DNA of 64,000 nt, taken from positions 1,056,501-1,120,500 of the forward strand of contig CM073325.1 of the NCBI GenBank assembly GCA_037043015.1, written 5' to 3'. The notes under the pieces are model-generated. The model did no database searches. It saw only the letters and a program-made list of their open reading frames with translations, and was not told the origin of the DNA. Shown here in pieces: positions 35,518-49,079 of the stretch (the stretch's first letter is position 1; the number at the start of each line of letters is the position of its first letter). This stretch comes from Bryum argenteum. Its lineage: Eukaryota; Streptophyta; Bryopsida; Bryales; Bryaceae. A program made the position numbers and the translations under genes.

Positions 35518-38500
35518 TCATATATTTTTATGCGTATGAGAGTGCCGCCTCTTCCCAACTAGATCTGCCTTCAATCCTCGAGCCTGTGTGTCCATAAACC
35601 TAAGCCCTGCCGTAACTGCACCAATTAAAGCAAGTGCATAATACGCCTTGTAAGGGGCCAGTGCTAACCCAGCAAAATAACAATACAAGCCTGCGGTGCC
35701 ATACACAACGCTGAAGCCTGCTTCCACAGCTTTTGGACCGAGCAACGGAGCTAAAGGAATGAAACCAACACTGGCGTCGGAAGCGCTCAAGTAGAGCCCG
35801 TGAAGGACAATGCCAAAGCACAAAACAGCATCCAGAAACGATGGTAGAGTCCAACTCAATCCAGATCTCTGCATCAATACCAACAAGATGGGTTACTGTC
35901 TTCTACTACGAATTCCTGTATAGGAGAAAAGGAGAACCAATTGTTGCTCTAGACGAACGCTACTACTTCCAAATATCATAAGATAATTTGAAGGTTAATC
36001 ACCAGCACCAGATGATGATATGAATTGCGCCATAAAAAGGTAGTGAATATAATTGAGACAATTGCAACCCCTGATCACAACCCTCGCCTTTTCTTAGAGG
36101 TTGAGATTAGCCATTTGGTGATCCTTCATGAGGCGAAAGATGCTTAGCAGTACTCCAGGTGAAAAGAATGTAACGACGACAATTATTATAAACAAGTAAT
36201 AACAATTTTCATCACATTGGGATGCCTTAAGAGTCCGAAAAGAGACGAATTGAAAATCAAGACCACTTTACGCAGAACTCTGTGAGGTTGGAACTTTAGA
36301 GGTGAGGTGATTAACTACCTGAATCCAGGCAGCAAGCGAAGGGCCAAGCATGACGGCCGTCAGAAGGTGGAGAAGTAGAAGTCCTTGGCGGTATCGATAA
36401 TTCGCTAGGTAATCATCTCCGTGGGTGAGTGCTGCAGACTTGTTCAGCTCATCAATCAAGCCGTCAACCTTGGGCACGATACGGTCGTCTTCTTTCTTTG
36501 CGCTCCACAAAAAGGTCTTATGTAGCTTATAGCTGCATGAGTTCAGACTTCACGTAAGGACAATAGATTCATCCAAAGATGGAAATTAAATGGGCCTACG
36601 AACGACTTCTGCGATACAGAAAAGCTCTATAAAGTGACCCCTCCCTCCAACCCCACATAAACTTATGAGAAGACTTACGAGAGTCTAATTCTATTGCGAG
36701 CCATGTTGTACTCATTGATCGAGGTTGACGTTCACTCGAGACAATTGAGCTACAAAGGAGGAATTGATACCTGCAAAGTGCAGTTTGGCAGTTCCAAGCG
36801 TGGACCAGCAACAGAACTATAAGTCCAATACTGGGATGAACAAACACAAGAAGCACAGTAACTCCAGCCGCCAGCGCTAGTGACGGCCTTGCTTTTAGCT
36901 TCTGAAGCACCTGTTGATACGGAAAGAATCAAATCAACATCATACCACGCTCCACTCTAGGTCTCCCAATCAAAGCATATGGCCTGCAGAAACTTGGGAA
37001 GAAGTGGGGTGACCGCAGAAAGTGTAAGTGAGAACTAAGTTGTGCTTTTAATGATCACAAAGAGTGGCGAATGCAGGTCACGCAGGATGTACCTTCGAAC
37101 TGGACGCCCATGAAAAGCAGCCACACGTCCATTGTGACCCTCGGCCTCGCGAACGATCTTCCATTTCCTGGAACCTGTGAGTTGACGTGTAAAATCAATG
37201 CTTGTTTCATGCTACGTTATGATTACAACTCGTAAATACTATAGCCATCCGTCTCGTTTTCACACAAAGCATACTTGTTGTCCACATATCTTTAAAATAA
37301 ACCTCTCTAAAGCGAGCAATAGCAGCACCTGTGCTAAATCGAAACCAATGGGAATAATCGGAAAAAAATGTCCCGCACTAATAGTGACGCACACACAGTA
37401 CTTACCTCAGCTTAAAGAATACTTGGACGAACGATGCAACCTGGAAAATTATAGTGCTGATTACTGCCGCCGCAGCAACAACGCCATTGGCAAAAATGTA
37501 ACACACGAAAGAGACACCCAAGAAGCTGATCAAGGGTGGAGGAGTCTCTGTTCCGAATATGGATAGGAAGTAGTAGACAATTGGAAGTCCAGGTGCCAAA
37601 ACCAAGAATGGAAACGGGTGTCGCAGGTTCGCCTCAATACACGAGACAACTGATGGAACAAGGAGGTCATTCTCCCAAGCTCGTGCTTGACGCATGAGCG
37701 CAAACAAGACCACTGCCACTGCCAAACCTGTGATCTGTAGAGTCGATAGTGACAAAATTTTGCTATAAGAATTTTTCGATCACTAATCAGAACAATTTCT
37801 GGTGATGGACAATGATACGGACGCATCACCAAGTCCTCCCAGATACCTATCACATTCAAAGCATGTCTACTGCATTGTATTCCAAGTTTGCAAAATAGTA
37901 ACCATGTTTGTGTACGAAGTGAAGTGAAGGGATCATGATGGACTGCACCATCTATATGGAATATAGTACTCACCTGTAGTCCATACACTAGAAGAAAGCG
38001 ACTAGCCGCTGTTGGTACTGACACCTCTAGGCTTGCAGAGTAGGAACAATGAGGATCAACCTGCAACAAATCACCACGTTCCACAATGTTGGCAATGACG
38101 AAAAGCAATCAACTCTGCTATCAGGGTTGAGCATCTTGCAATTGAAAAGCTGAAACTACAAGTTCAGGACCGCGCACAAATTGCATTCCAATAGAAGATG
38201 CACATAACAAAATCGTTACTCGAAAATGATTGGCCCTTACCACAAGAACTATTGTAGTATGCTCAGATCCATAACTTGATCCCCAAATTGCAGGAGCAGA
38301 ATCAACCACTACAATCTCAGAATTGAGATTTGGAATAACTTCCAGGCCAAAAGGAGGGTCCCAGACCAGCGCAACTGGAGGGAAGCATCGGGCTTTACAA
38401 ATCTCTGATAAGACGAACTAAGAATGTTAAGTATTGCCCAATTGGTCAGAACAACTGGTGGTAGAGCAAGGAAAGGATGTATGTCCGTTACTCATTTGAC

Positions 38501-41500
38501 AAAGAACTACATATAGAACAAGCAGAAGTCAAATGTGTAACCAGAAAGAAAAAACAACAGGTACGGAATCGCAATAACGACTACCTTCGTATTTGAAATA
38601 CCCTCGCGAGGCGAATAAATAATATCAATCCGATCAGAAGAGTTGGTACAAAACCCGATTTTATGTAGGAAATAACTTGCTAGAAAGAGAAGCCAAAGAA
38701 ATTGATCAAGAGCAAGAGGACAGAGGTCTTACTGAGAATTTCCTCAGGTGATGGGTTCTCCTTGGCAAGCACGGTAGCTTGAATGCCACAACTCATAGTC
38801 TTTACAGTCAAATTTAGTGGCAAAGTCCCAGCTGACACAGCAATCGACAAATTCCATAACATTGGATGGTTCTCCCCGAGGAAAATCTCCTGTTTGCATG
38901 ATTGATAAAAAAGTAGCAAAATTAGAATGCTTTGAGAACATGCACTCTCAGATAAGCGACAAATTGGAACTCGCACATCACAAGCCGCAACTTACAGAAA
39001 CAAAACGGAAAGGAAATTCAGCGGAGTACCTGCTTTCTGTACATAGTGGACACTAATGACAAGGGTGACATGGTCATCCTTCCCTTCTTGGGATTGAAAA
39101 ACTGTCCTACAGCCATAGACGCCGCAGGTGGGGGTCTTCCGGACACGCTCTGGACACACAGTAAAACCAAAACAATGGTCACTTCAGAATGCTGCTAGTT
39201 CAATCTTTTAAAATTTGATATGGTCTCATATGAAGCACATCATGTTCTGAAACTCCCTGGTCATGTAAAATCCATCACACAAATCTTGGTCATCTAGGAG
39301 GAAGCTTTAGACTGCAGGTCAGCTTTCTCGTCTTACTTACCGTCTGCACACATGTTGTACGATATGTGACATTGGCTGTTGCAATAGTCCACAAGAAAAA
39401 CTCAAAGTTTCCACTGGAAGTACAGTAAATAGCCTACATTCAGGGTTCAGAACAAGATATTGATCATGTAGACATAGTCATACCGGCCGTGGAGCTACAG
39501 ATACTGTTATAAATTTGAACCCTCGTAAATCCTTGGGGCTCAGGCGAAGGATTCCTGAAGGTGGAGCTTGTTCTGTCTGACCTCCTGGTTCAATCTGCAA
39601 TGCACAATGAGAGGTAAGTATTAGAAACTAACATCGTTGCTGACGCTCAAGAACCCTGGAAAAGTCGCAACAAAATCAGGTCACCTGATCAGGTAGAAAT
39701 CGTTAGGAGTGTTCAATTGCAACACATGACCATCCCGTGCATATTGCAGCATTTTCAACAAAGGACAAGATTTACCTGAAGAGGAGTAGGACCTGTTGGG
39801 ATTTCAGCCATCTTCATGGTCACTTCCACTGCTTCCTCAAAATCAAGTAACTCAGAATCGGCACCATCAGGCCATAAATGCACACGCACTCCTACACATG
39901 GTGCTAAATTTGTTGCCATTACAAACCAGTCCCCACGCTTTGCCTGAAACAAATCCATCGAATCGAAACACATTTTAGACCAAATGAACACTTTCAAAAC
40001 TGTCAAAACTTGTCCAAAAAGAAATTCTTAAAGTAGAGATTCTGTTCAGATCTGGCCATGTGTTACTGACTCTTATGCCTTCCAAAACATTCAAGTATAT
40101 ATACATCAACGAGGTGTGGCTCTTACAAACTTTTTAATGTTCAAAACTCTTCGTCTTCCATCCATAGCTAGGACTGTCATGATGTTGGACTCGATGTAAA
40201 GATCAGTCCGCGGTAATTCCTTCAGCCAGGGAACATTGGAAGGGCATTCAAACGGACTCAGAATGTCATGTATCTGCTGTTTCCTGTGCAACTTTCTACC
40301 TACAGATTCGGATTCATCAACTTCAATCTCCTCCTGTGCCTCCAAAGATGTTACCTCTGCAGCCTTGATCCAATTAGCACCAAGTATGCAACAATGAACT
40401 CAGTTGCGATGCTAGATATCTACACACTCCTGAGCTTCTCGAAATGCAAAAGCGGATATCAAGCACATAGTTGAAAGTAATAAATCTTCATGGAGCACAC
40501 CTCTTCCGGTGCTGCTTGACTTGAATAAAGATACCGGAATTCTTGAAGTGATACTGGGTAACCAACCAAAGGCATGTGGCAACGCACTACGCAGGTTGGA
40601 CACAAGAATTGCCATTCTCTCATGTGGACTTGTAATCTGCTGCCCTGTCTCCTTATCAATGAGCTGGAGCAGGGTATGCGAGACCTGCGAGTCGTAGTCT
40701 TTTAAGTTCAGTCTGACGACATAGTTGAAGTAGAAACGCAATCCTCAAAAGTCGAAAATGAAAGCTCACAAACTGAAACAACCACAAACGGACCAAGATA
40801 TCCCTACTGTAGAGCCACAGTCGAATTCTACAGCTCAAAACATGGCTTGCTGACCTGCATAACCAATTGATTACACCATAAGATGCTCTGATGCTCGGTA
40901 GAAAGGAACACGTTCACCATGCCTGGTGCGCCAATTGTCAGACCATTAGTTGGAGGTACAATCCCATCCAATGAAGCCATCCTGGAGCGAACCTGTTTGC
41001 AGCAACATGTCACCATAAGAATACATACTACATAATTATGAAGTCAATCCTCAATATAACAGACAAAACTCGAGAGAACTCGATACAATGGTATAAAATC
41101 GTCATGAACTTGGCAAAGAAAATAACAGAAAGGCTTATTTTCCAAAACAAGCTCAGTCCATACCTGGTAATCACGTGTACCTCCAGCAATCGACACGACT
41201 ACCACATCTGATAAAGGAGCCTTCGAACCCTTCGACTGACCACTCTTGAAACCACTTATCCAAGCATCATTCACTTTCGAAAAGAAGCGTCCAAACGATG
41301 GCTGAACTTCCAGAGGAGGCGACCTGCCAGAGCATTCGATATAGATGAGGAAAAACGATAAGATACTTACAGCAAATGCAAGCACCACGACCAGCTTAGT
41401 AATACTATACGGGCTAGAGGAATTGCGGCAAAAGTGTAGAGTTACTAGTAGACATGCGAGGTTTTCAATTCAACACACTAGTTCCTCCTTCCGTCATCTC

Positions 41501-42994
41501 ACATATAGAGATTACATATGACTAAGTACAAAAGACGGCAGATGGAAGCGGAACTAAGCACGTCAATATACAAAAGTCTGACAGCATACCTGTGGGGGCT
41601 GGATAGGGTAACAATAGTTTTAACGCTACCAGGTCGAAGCTCTGGATGTACAACTGCGGCCCTTGCCACAAAACCACCCATGGAGTGTCCAACCAAGATA
41701 ACATTTGTCGGCAAAATCTCACCCTTGTCATCGTTATGCTTGGACCTGGTCTCCAAAGAATCTCTGTACCTATTAAGAATCTGGTGCATACCGATGCATA
41801 AGTTCATGGCGTATGGATCATTAGTTCGACTGAGTAGAGCACTGTGATCGCAAGGGTTTAAAAGCTTGTACTCCGGTAATAAAGAGCACTACAAGACACT
41901 CAGAATAGAAATTGCTTGCAACTCCGATGCCAGTTCCTGTCGACTAAGTTAGCATCAAGTGAGGCAATATGGTCTCAGATGGCTCTGGTCTTCTACCTCA
42001 CATGACAGCTACTTAAATCGAAGGTCTTCTAGGAAAAAAAGCTCAGTTCTTGGACCTATCCTCTAAGTACGTTGGTGGCATTCATTAATCTTCGTTTTTA
42101 AGCAGCTGAATTTAAGAAGTTCCACGTTCATACCCGGTGCACAGCTTGAACCACATATTCAGAGTGCTCTTCGAGGATCCATCCGTCCATAGCGGAATGC
42201 TCCCCCTCCAGATCAACAGCGAACCAATCAAGGTGATTGGCATACTGTCCGTTTACTCCGACTTTGACCAGAAGCTCCGCAAAATTCAAGTCATCTTGCA
42301 ATGAACCGGCTTCAGGAGGTGTGAAGGCGGACTTTTGATAGTATTGCATATCCTGAGGGCCTCCATTGTAAGCTCTGTCTGATTCAGCTGCTAAAGACCG
42401 CACCTACACAGAGCGTCCCTAGATTGTAAGCAAAGCTCTCCTTTTGAAGCTCCTTAAGATTGTCCACAAGGGAATTTAACGCTTTTCCAATCATTTCAGC
42501 TCAGTATTAGGGTAAGGATGCCCGCGTCTACCAGTACAAAGACTTGAACGAAAGAAACTTAACCTAATCAGCCAATTCTGCACCAGATCAATCAACTCAG
42601 TGCAAACTAAGAATTTAAAGCCGACAGCCACAAAAGAGTTTATCTGCATTTCAGTACAGATCATCAATATCTCTGGAGTTGCAACACTCACTTGCTTAAA
42701 AGAGCCACCATTGCCAGGAATGAATAGAACTGGAACGCCCGACAATTTAACAAGGTGAAGCTGGTAGTCGATTTTCTTCCAGCCTTCGTGATAAAGGTAG
42801 AGAGAGTATCTGCCGCCGGCGGAGGCGTTCGAAGGGAGCGGAACAGGGATGTAAGTAGGATACATATAGGTCATGTTACATCCTTTCAGCAAAGGCTTGT
42901 GAAAACCTAACAATCCCACAGCTGTTATCGACGCCGCAATGACGATTGCAAAAAACGTCCTGTAATTGCACCATCCCATGCTAGGGGTCCCCAT
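35518..42994 (-). CDS. PGAP1: GPI inositol-deacylase PGAP1
   Basis: PGAP1 is an ER membrane lipase that removes the inositol-linked acyl chain from GPI anchors before ER exit. Exons in order: 42994-42692, 42403-42134, 41780-41590, 41323-41164, 40992-40855, 40684-40501, 40356-40127, 39943-39776, 39594-39484, 39433-39341, 39149-39030, 38889-38733, 38675-38602, 38402-38241, 38060-37974, 37734-37406, 37167-37093, 36910-36771, 36532-36319, 35868-35518; ~1185 residues. The N terminus has one membrane segment followed by MTYMYPTY, YHEGWKKIDYQLHLVKLSGV and VLFIPGNGGSFKQ. Then come LDWFAVDLEGEHSAMDG and the lipase elbow VILVGHSMGGFVARAA (catalytic Ser near 41682). The C-terminal part has several hydrophobic helices, preceded by RCFPPVALVWDPPFG and VVDSAPAIWGSSYGSEHTT. 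The start is the first ATG before the signal anchor; a second ATG is five codons on. The exon 17 to 18 joint is out of phase and may hide a small exon or another donor. Confidence 0.94.
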
Positions 42995-44679
42995 CCCCCT
43001 CGCCCGCAGCTCACGTCAACCTCAAATTCACATCAAATAACCTAATCGCGACTCTCGCCTTAATGCCGACACAATGCGGGCATGACTTAGCTCAATCTCC
43101 ATTCGAAAAGCAGACCTCTCGAAATGCGATCCTCGTACACCTTATTTTTCATGTCTTCCTAGGCCTAGATCGCGAGGGTGTCCTCCTCGCTTGCAATCCA
43201 AAGCTCGAGGGTGCCAGATCTGGTGTCTTAGCGGGCTTGTTGGAAGACCAATTTCTGAACTGACTGCAGCTCTGAAGCTGAAATTTTTGGGGGAAAACGA
43301 CAGTGATGCGGAAACCAAAAGAAAAGAAAGTGGATCCGGGCATGCAATCAGTCACTCACGCTTTCTGTTGTGCCACTCTTGCACACACCTCCGGCGCTGC
43401 TTGCCTTGGAAGGCCGAGCCAGCTGCGAGATCGGGCTACAATCTACCCTTTGTTCCATAATTGCACCTCTCCCTTTTAGTTTTCAACACCCTCTGTTCTA
43501 TATTTGCACATGCTTTGATTACTTTCTGTGAATCCGGTTGGACACTTTCAATGTAAAAGCACGTCATTATCCATTAATTATATCATTAGGAATAAGCTTT
43601 TTGGCACTTAGTGGTTGAAGCATTCTACCTTAATTATAGGTTGACAAGTTAGGGTATGTCTATGTGTTTTTTCAGATTGTTTTGTATCTCAAACAAATCA
43701 CTTTACTATACATTACGAATTAAAAACATTCAAGTAAGTCTATTTCAATACTATAATGCACTTGATAGCCATTTGGTATAGTGCACATTCTCGAAGGATT
43801 GTAAGATTTTATTTATTTATTCTATCATATGTAATTTACAAGTCTTCATTTAGGTGTGTTTTTCAGTTAGAAGCCTTTGAAACTAAACTTAGCAAGATTT
43901 TTTCATGGGCATTTCGAGGCCACTATATGGACCAATCAACTTCGAGTATCCACATTCAGTGGGGACCTATACTGGACCGTTGCAGAAATTTGCCATATAT
44001 TCCTTACATTTTGGATTGGGCAAATATTCCCACCACAAAATGTAGATTCAACACAAGAAACAAAGTCAACATCAAATGATAGATGGGGGTGATCTAGCCC
44101 CCTCAAGGACCACTTTTCCATCCTCAATATTATCAATGCAGTAATTTCAATATCAAAATTATCTGAAATTATGAACTTCTGACTAGAATCTAGTTAGAAA
44201 TCATCTTAAAATCATACTTATGCGGAAGAAAAAATGAAAAACTCATCATGAAGCTTACTGTTATTTTTGGGGAAAAACTGTAAGATATTCAAATTATTTC
44301 ACCTCTTCAAACTAGCCTTGCAATGGCAAAAACTGCCAAAAATTTAAGAAAAGAAAAATAGTCCAAACCTAACCCTTTGCAATTAAATCTACACCTTGTC
44401 TGAAAAGCATCTTTGAATTGGTCAAGGTTTCTACTACTAAGGCTAGACCACAAAAAAATTCATCCCAAAAAATGAAGTTGAAATCTGACCGTGGATGTAG
44501 AGGATATAGTTCTTCAAGAATCATCCATTTGTTCACTTTCTTCATTGTGTAAACATCATTGCAAATCTGATACCAAAATTATTTGGATCAATAACATTCC
44601 AACTTAAGAGTTGTTAAATTTCATATTAAGACCATGATCATTAAAGATAAATTCATCAAAAACTATTTTTGGATTCACA
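42995..44679. other. PGAP1 promoter region and AT-rich intergenic DNA
   Basis: 42995-43460 is moderately GC-rich and probably contains the PGAP1 promoter and 5' UTR. From 43500 on, the sequence is AT-rich without recognisable genes. Confidence 0.45.
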
Positions 44680-45200
44680 TATATTAGCTTGCAATGGAAA
44701 AACATGCCTAGTGTTTAAAAACTCAAAACCAGCAACTGCCTTTACTAAAATGCATGTTGTTAATTCATAATTTATTGTATGAGTCTGAAACCCTTTTCTT
44801 ACACAAAATAGACTTGATTGAGACCCAACCCAAGTTCGCTGAAAAAGTTAAGTTTTTGCCCTTCATCCAAAATGTAAAAATCGACATTGGGGACATTTTC
44901 GGGGTTAAAATCATAATTATGTAAAAAGTAGTCATGAAAACATCTTTTTGATTTCCCACAATTGCCTCGCAATGGCAAAACATGCCCCATGTTTGAAAAC
45001 TCAAAAAGAAAAGCTGCCTTCACTAAAATGCATGCATATTATTCATTATTTATTTTCAGAGTTTGCAATTTTTACCACACAAATTAGACTTGATTTACGA
45101 CACAACCCAAGTGATCTCATCCATAACAAACTCCACCTCAAGAAATTATGGCTCTTCAAAGTTGTTGCAGTCATCCAAAATGTCCATTTCCGATATTCAA
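44680..45200. repeat. Dispersed AT-rich repeat, family A, copies 2 and 3 in tandem
   Basis: Two diverged units start near 44685 and 44965. Each reads CAATGG.AAAACATGCC, then GTTT.AAAACTCAAAA, then CTGCCTT.ACTAAAATGCAT, then an AATAGACTTGATT- or ATTAGACTTGATT-type string and ACACAACCCAAG or GACCCAACCCAAG. They share this order with 3230-3470 and 62750-62950. Short frames inside are by-products. Confidence 0.65.
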
Positions 45201-46164
45201 CCCGGAGAAGAACGAAGAATTGTTCTACACTTGATTTGTTATTTTCTTTTTCTATAAAGGACAAGACCCATTTCACGTCATTAGAAAAATCTTTTGTTCG
45301 GTTTATTGCATAAATCAACGAGTTACCATCTGGGTGATGGTATGGTTGAGGTACCCAAAAAGGTTGTCTCATGAACAATTGCACTCTATACTGGTGTATC
45401 AAACATATCCATTTTTAAGCTATAATACAATAAGACTTCATTAAATGTGGTTTTAGTTGTCTATACTTACAATGTATCAAGAAAAAAAAGTAGAAATTAA
45501 AAAATAATAATTTGAAGTAACTTTTTTTGATTTTTTAGTTGAAAAAGTAAGTTATGTCTCACTAACCTAAAATCCATAGAATCAAGCAAATGGAATATCA
45601 ACCATTTTTATTTTAATATATTTTTTGAATATGACCTACATCTTCTTGTATAGAATACAAAATATTTTATTTAATTATAAAAAATAAATTCATTGTGCAC
45701 TATAATGCCTACAAATCCCAAAATTCAACATTTTTTCCCTCATCTATGAATGGATCCAAAGAAAAAAAGACTCTAAGAGAAACTCTATAGGCATAAATAC
45801 TTTGATTTCATTGAGGTGCATGATATTTTATTTTCCATTTTAGGGTCTTTTTACTTGATTAAAATGGACAAATTAGACAAACTTTGGAGGCTTTCAATAA
45901 AAATAACCTAATTAGTGTGTCCAAAAAGTGATACCCCAAGCTTACCATTGCCCATCTCCCCGTACATTGCTTGAAAGGTAGTAACCACATTTTGAGTAGC
46001 CAATATTACAAATAGGTAGGGTCAACATTCACTTATAGATGAGCTGAATAAATTCTAAGAATTTCGCATTTTAATTTGTATATTGTACAGACCCAAAATC
46101 CTTCAAAGAACCCCACAGTACACGGATATCATACGAGTATCACCCATGTGTAACCTAGGTAGCA
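45201..46164. other. AT-rich intergenic, nothing recognised
   Basis: No coding or RNA feature is supported in this stretch. Confidence 0.4.
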
Positions 46165-46445
46165 CTTTTGTGTTGTTTACACTTCCGGCCAACAGTTTGG
46201 GCAGGAAGGCACCAGCTGCAATTCCGTTCCCACATCCTGCTGACCTGTTGTCCAATGAGATTCAATCCTTGCGGGTCCCTATTGTGTAGGAAGTGGAAAA
46301 ATGGTCTTGCCTACCGTGCCTGCGGGTTGAAGATGGATGTTCCGGCCTGCTAGGCAATCTGCTGGGCGTGAAATCTGGAACCTTGACTCAAACTATATTT
46401 GGGAATGCCTGCTGCCGCAGCAGGATGTGTAAACAACACATATGA
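46165..46445. mobile_element. Small foldback or MITE-like element
   Basis: GTGTTGTTTACAC near 46170-46182 is the exact inverse of GTGTAAACAACAC near 46427-46439, about 260 bases apart. Related CAGCAGG and CTTCC words follow on the inner side. No target duplication was established. It stands ~560 bases upstream of TraB copy 1 and is absent from the upstream region of copy 2. Confidence 0.45.
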
Positions 46446-46612
46446 AGTACTGGATGATAATACGAAGCAGAGAATCAGTCGTAGCTGGAATGCTGGATGA
46501 TACCAAATACCTTCCCCGACACTGGGGCTGATAACAATGCAGCACGTCAGCAAGGCGCTCCCAGCTTGGAATCCCCATGTTCTCGAAGCTTTTCGTCTGC
46601 CTTGCGGAACAA

Positions 46613-46999
46613 TGCAACGTCGGTGGTGGTGGCCGCTCTTCCAGAGCCAGCGACGCTCACGCGAAGGAGCAAGAGCCACCGCCACTCTCAGCAAACAAAA
46701 CACAACCCGCTCCCGCATTCCTGGAAGTTCCCGATGCGGTGAAAGGTACCGGTCATTCTGTTCCAGCAATGCCCACTTTCTGAACTGGACTCGCAGTCGA
46801 TTCGCCACCGCCTTCTCCTGCTCAAGAATCACCTTCCCTCGCACTTGCACCAGTCACCGCTCCTCCTGAGCTATAAAACCTAACTCGGATTATTCCTTGA
46901 CCTCAAACTGCACTCACTTCGAGGAGCGATCTACATAGCTCACAGCTTTTAAGACCGAACAATTTCGACTTCGAGAAACAAGGTCCGACTTAGAGCATC
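46613..46999 (+). promoter_or_regulatory. Promoter and 5' UTR of TraB copy 1
   Basis: TATAAAA lies at 46872-46878, about 122 bases before the ATG, with an upstream region that is duplicated, at lower identity, before copy 2. The left limit of the duplicated block is the GTCGGTGGTGGTGGCCGCT word at about 46618. Confidence 0.65.
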
Positions 47000-48538
47000 A
47001 TGGCGGCCACAGCGATAGCTTTGGGGAGCGCGACGGCGTCCTTTCCGATTGCCAATTCGAAGACGAACAATGTGCAGGCTGCGAACATCGGATCCTCATC
47101 GTTGTTTCCGGCACGAGTGAGGAGCAGCTCGTTTTTGGGGGAGGCGGTGACATCGGTCAGCAATGGAGCGCGGGTGCAATGCTTCATGGGTCCTCAGGAC
47201 TCGAGGATGCGTGGTTCTTCGGGACGCATCATCTTCACGCCGTTCGGACCCGTTTTCACCCCGAACTCTGGTAACAATGCACAGTGGCAGAAGCGGAGTG
47301 GAGCTCAGGAGGAGCGGATTCGAGCGCAACGTGAGATGATGCAGCGAGCTCGCGACAGGGCGCTCCTCCAGGAGTTGGAGCAAAGGTTGAGAACCGAAGG
47401 TGCAACCTCGCAATCCGACATCGAGGAGTTGATGCAGAAGCTGCGGAACAAACTGAGTTCAGAGCCAAAGGTCGAAGAACGTCCGAAGACAGAGCAGCAG
47501 CAGCAGCAGCAGTCCGAATTCGGCACTGTGTATGATTTCTTCAACGCATGGATGAAGGAGCAGAATGAGACCATGAGGGAGGAACGCGAGAGGCTGCAAA
47601 AGCAATGGGAGAAAGCCAATACGACGCCACAAAGCTCCAAGCCCATGGAGGAGCGCAAGCCCATGGAGGAGCGAGACGAAGTCTTTACCCCGGAGGAGCT
47701 TCAGAGAGCCGAAGAAGAAGCAAAGCGAGCTGCAGAAGAAGCAAAGCAAGCTCCAGAAGAAGCAAAGACAGCTCCTGAGAGCAAGAGTTCCCTCAGTGAT
47801 GGCACCGTGGTGTACTTGAAGAACGAGGCGAACGGAGCGGAGCTTTACTTGGTCGGAACGAGCCACATTTCTCAGAAGAGCGTTGAGGAAGTGCGCGATG
47901 TCATTCAGAAGGTGAAGCCCGACTTCGTGATGGTGGAGCTCGACAGGAAGCGGTACAATTCGATGATGCGCGGGAGGGACAACAGCAACCCGTTCAATTT
48001 CGTGCAGCAGATGGTGCAAACGCTGACGAATGGCAATGTTGGTGCCGTGGGGAAGCTCATGGGGTTGGGACTCTCTGGCTTCTACCGCTTGTTGGCCACG
48101 CGCGGGTTGCAGCCGGGGCAGGAGATGCGAACGGCGATCGAGGAGGGGAAGAAGGTCGGGGCGAAGATCGTGCTCGGAGACCAAGACATCGACGTGACCA
48201 TGAAGAATTTCGGCGAGCAGATGTCTATGCAAGATGCGCTGCAGTTCTTCACACGGCCGATGCCGAGCGGGATTGCTCAGAAGATGAACAGCAATGCCGA
48301 CCCCTCGCAAATGTTTGAGCAGATGCGAGACCGGAAAATCGTGCGGGAGTTCAACGAAGTGATGGAGAGAGATGCCCCAGCGTTCACGCGCGTGCTCTTG
48401 ACGGAGCGCAACGAAGCCATGACGAAAGCGCTTCGCAACTTGAAGGGCAAGGTGGTGGGCGTGGTCGGACTGGCGCATTTGGATGGCATTGAGCAGCTAT
48501 GGCGCGACGCCAACGAGCAGCACCTGAACGGAAATTAG
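47000..48538 (+). CDS. TraB/PrgY-family protein, plastid-targeted, copy 1
   Basis: The gene is a single 512-codon exon. Residues 1-60 are rich in Ala, Ser, Thr and Asn with scattered basic residues and hardly any acids, as in a chloroplast transit peptide. Residues ~95-260 are charged and probably coiled-coil, with a Gln run (about 166-171) and Glu/Ala/Lys repeats (EEAKRAAEEAKQAPEEAK). The TraB domain fills residues ~270-508: ELYLVGTSHISQKS (GTSH near 286-289), PDFVMVELDRKRY, VLGDQDIDVTM and VVGVVGLAHLDG (AH near 492-493), the paired motifs of the TraB/PrgY/GumN family. That family is related to Tiki-type metalloproteases, but the biochemical role of plant members is unclear. No membrane helix is evident. 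The coding sequence is nearly identical to the copy at 57167. Confidence 0.92.
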   Translation: MAATAIALGSATASFPIANSKTNNVQAANIGSSSLFPARVRSSSFLGEAVTSVSNGARVQCFMGPQDSRMRGSSGRIIFTPFGPVFTPNSGNNAQWQKRSGAQEERIRAQREMMQRARDRALLQELEQRLRTEGATSQSDIEELMQKLRNKLSSEPKVEERPKTEQQQQQQSEFGTVYDFFNAWMKEQNETMREERERLQKQWEKANTTPQSSKPMEERKPMEERDEVFTPEELQRAEEEAKRAAEEAKQAPEEAKTAPESKSSLSDGTVVYLKNEANGAELYLVGTSHISQKSVEEVRDVIQKVKPDFVMVELDRKRYNSMMRGRDNSNPFNFVQQMVQTLTNGNVGAVGKLMGLGLSGFYRLLATRGLQPGQEMRTAIEEGKKVGAKIVLGDQDIDVTMKNFGEQMSMQDALQFFTRPMPSGIAQKMNSNADPSQMFEQMRDRKIVREFNEVMERDAPAFTRVLLTERNEAMTKALRNLKGKVVGVVGLAHLDGIEQLWRDANEQHLNGN

Positions 48539-49079
48539 ACATGAGCAATTCTTGTACATTAGTGATTTGTCCTGTACTTCGCAGGCTTCACCTGTATTTT
48601 ATTTAAATATAGCGGTAATCAATTTTCACGTCAAGCTTAGCTACATCGAATGTCTCGGTCACTCAGAACTTCTTGTGGTTGTCTTAGAGCCTGTTGGGAA
48701 GTACGACAGCCAATCGAATGCTTGGTCGCAGTGGATTTTCGAACTTGCATATTCGATTTAGTATTGGCTACGTTCGTCCACTGGACACACAGTTCCGATC
48801 ATTGCAAAATTGCAATTGCAAACGTAGCATTGTAGTACACACATCTGGATATTCCACATGATGAGTTGGCGTTTACATTTCAAGCCATTTGATTTGAAAT
48901 TGGGAAATGGAGGCGCAAAATCTCTCTTCTACACGTGGTAGACTTGCAACATCGGCAAAAACATGAGGTTGCTGACGGCATCTTCAGCATGATCGTTGGT
49001 TCGGAACCACATTTTGGATTTGTCTCGCCTAGAATCTGAATTATGACACATGCGAGGGATTTCAGCGATGCCCAAAGAG
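48539..49079. other. 3' flank of TraB copy 1, part of the tandem duplication
   Basis: The first ~45 bases match the 3' flank of copy 2 almost exactly; after that the identity drops sharply. 48835-49080 still resembles 59000-59265, for example GGTTCGGAACCACATT against GGCTTTGAACCACATT. Confidence 0.6.

Noticed and set aside
47459..48478. 339-codon minus-strand frame opposite TraB copy 1 (and its twin at 57626-58645)
   Set aside because: It is the antisense shadow of a GC-rich coding sequence; the sense strand has the family motifs and the protein-level conservation.
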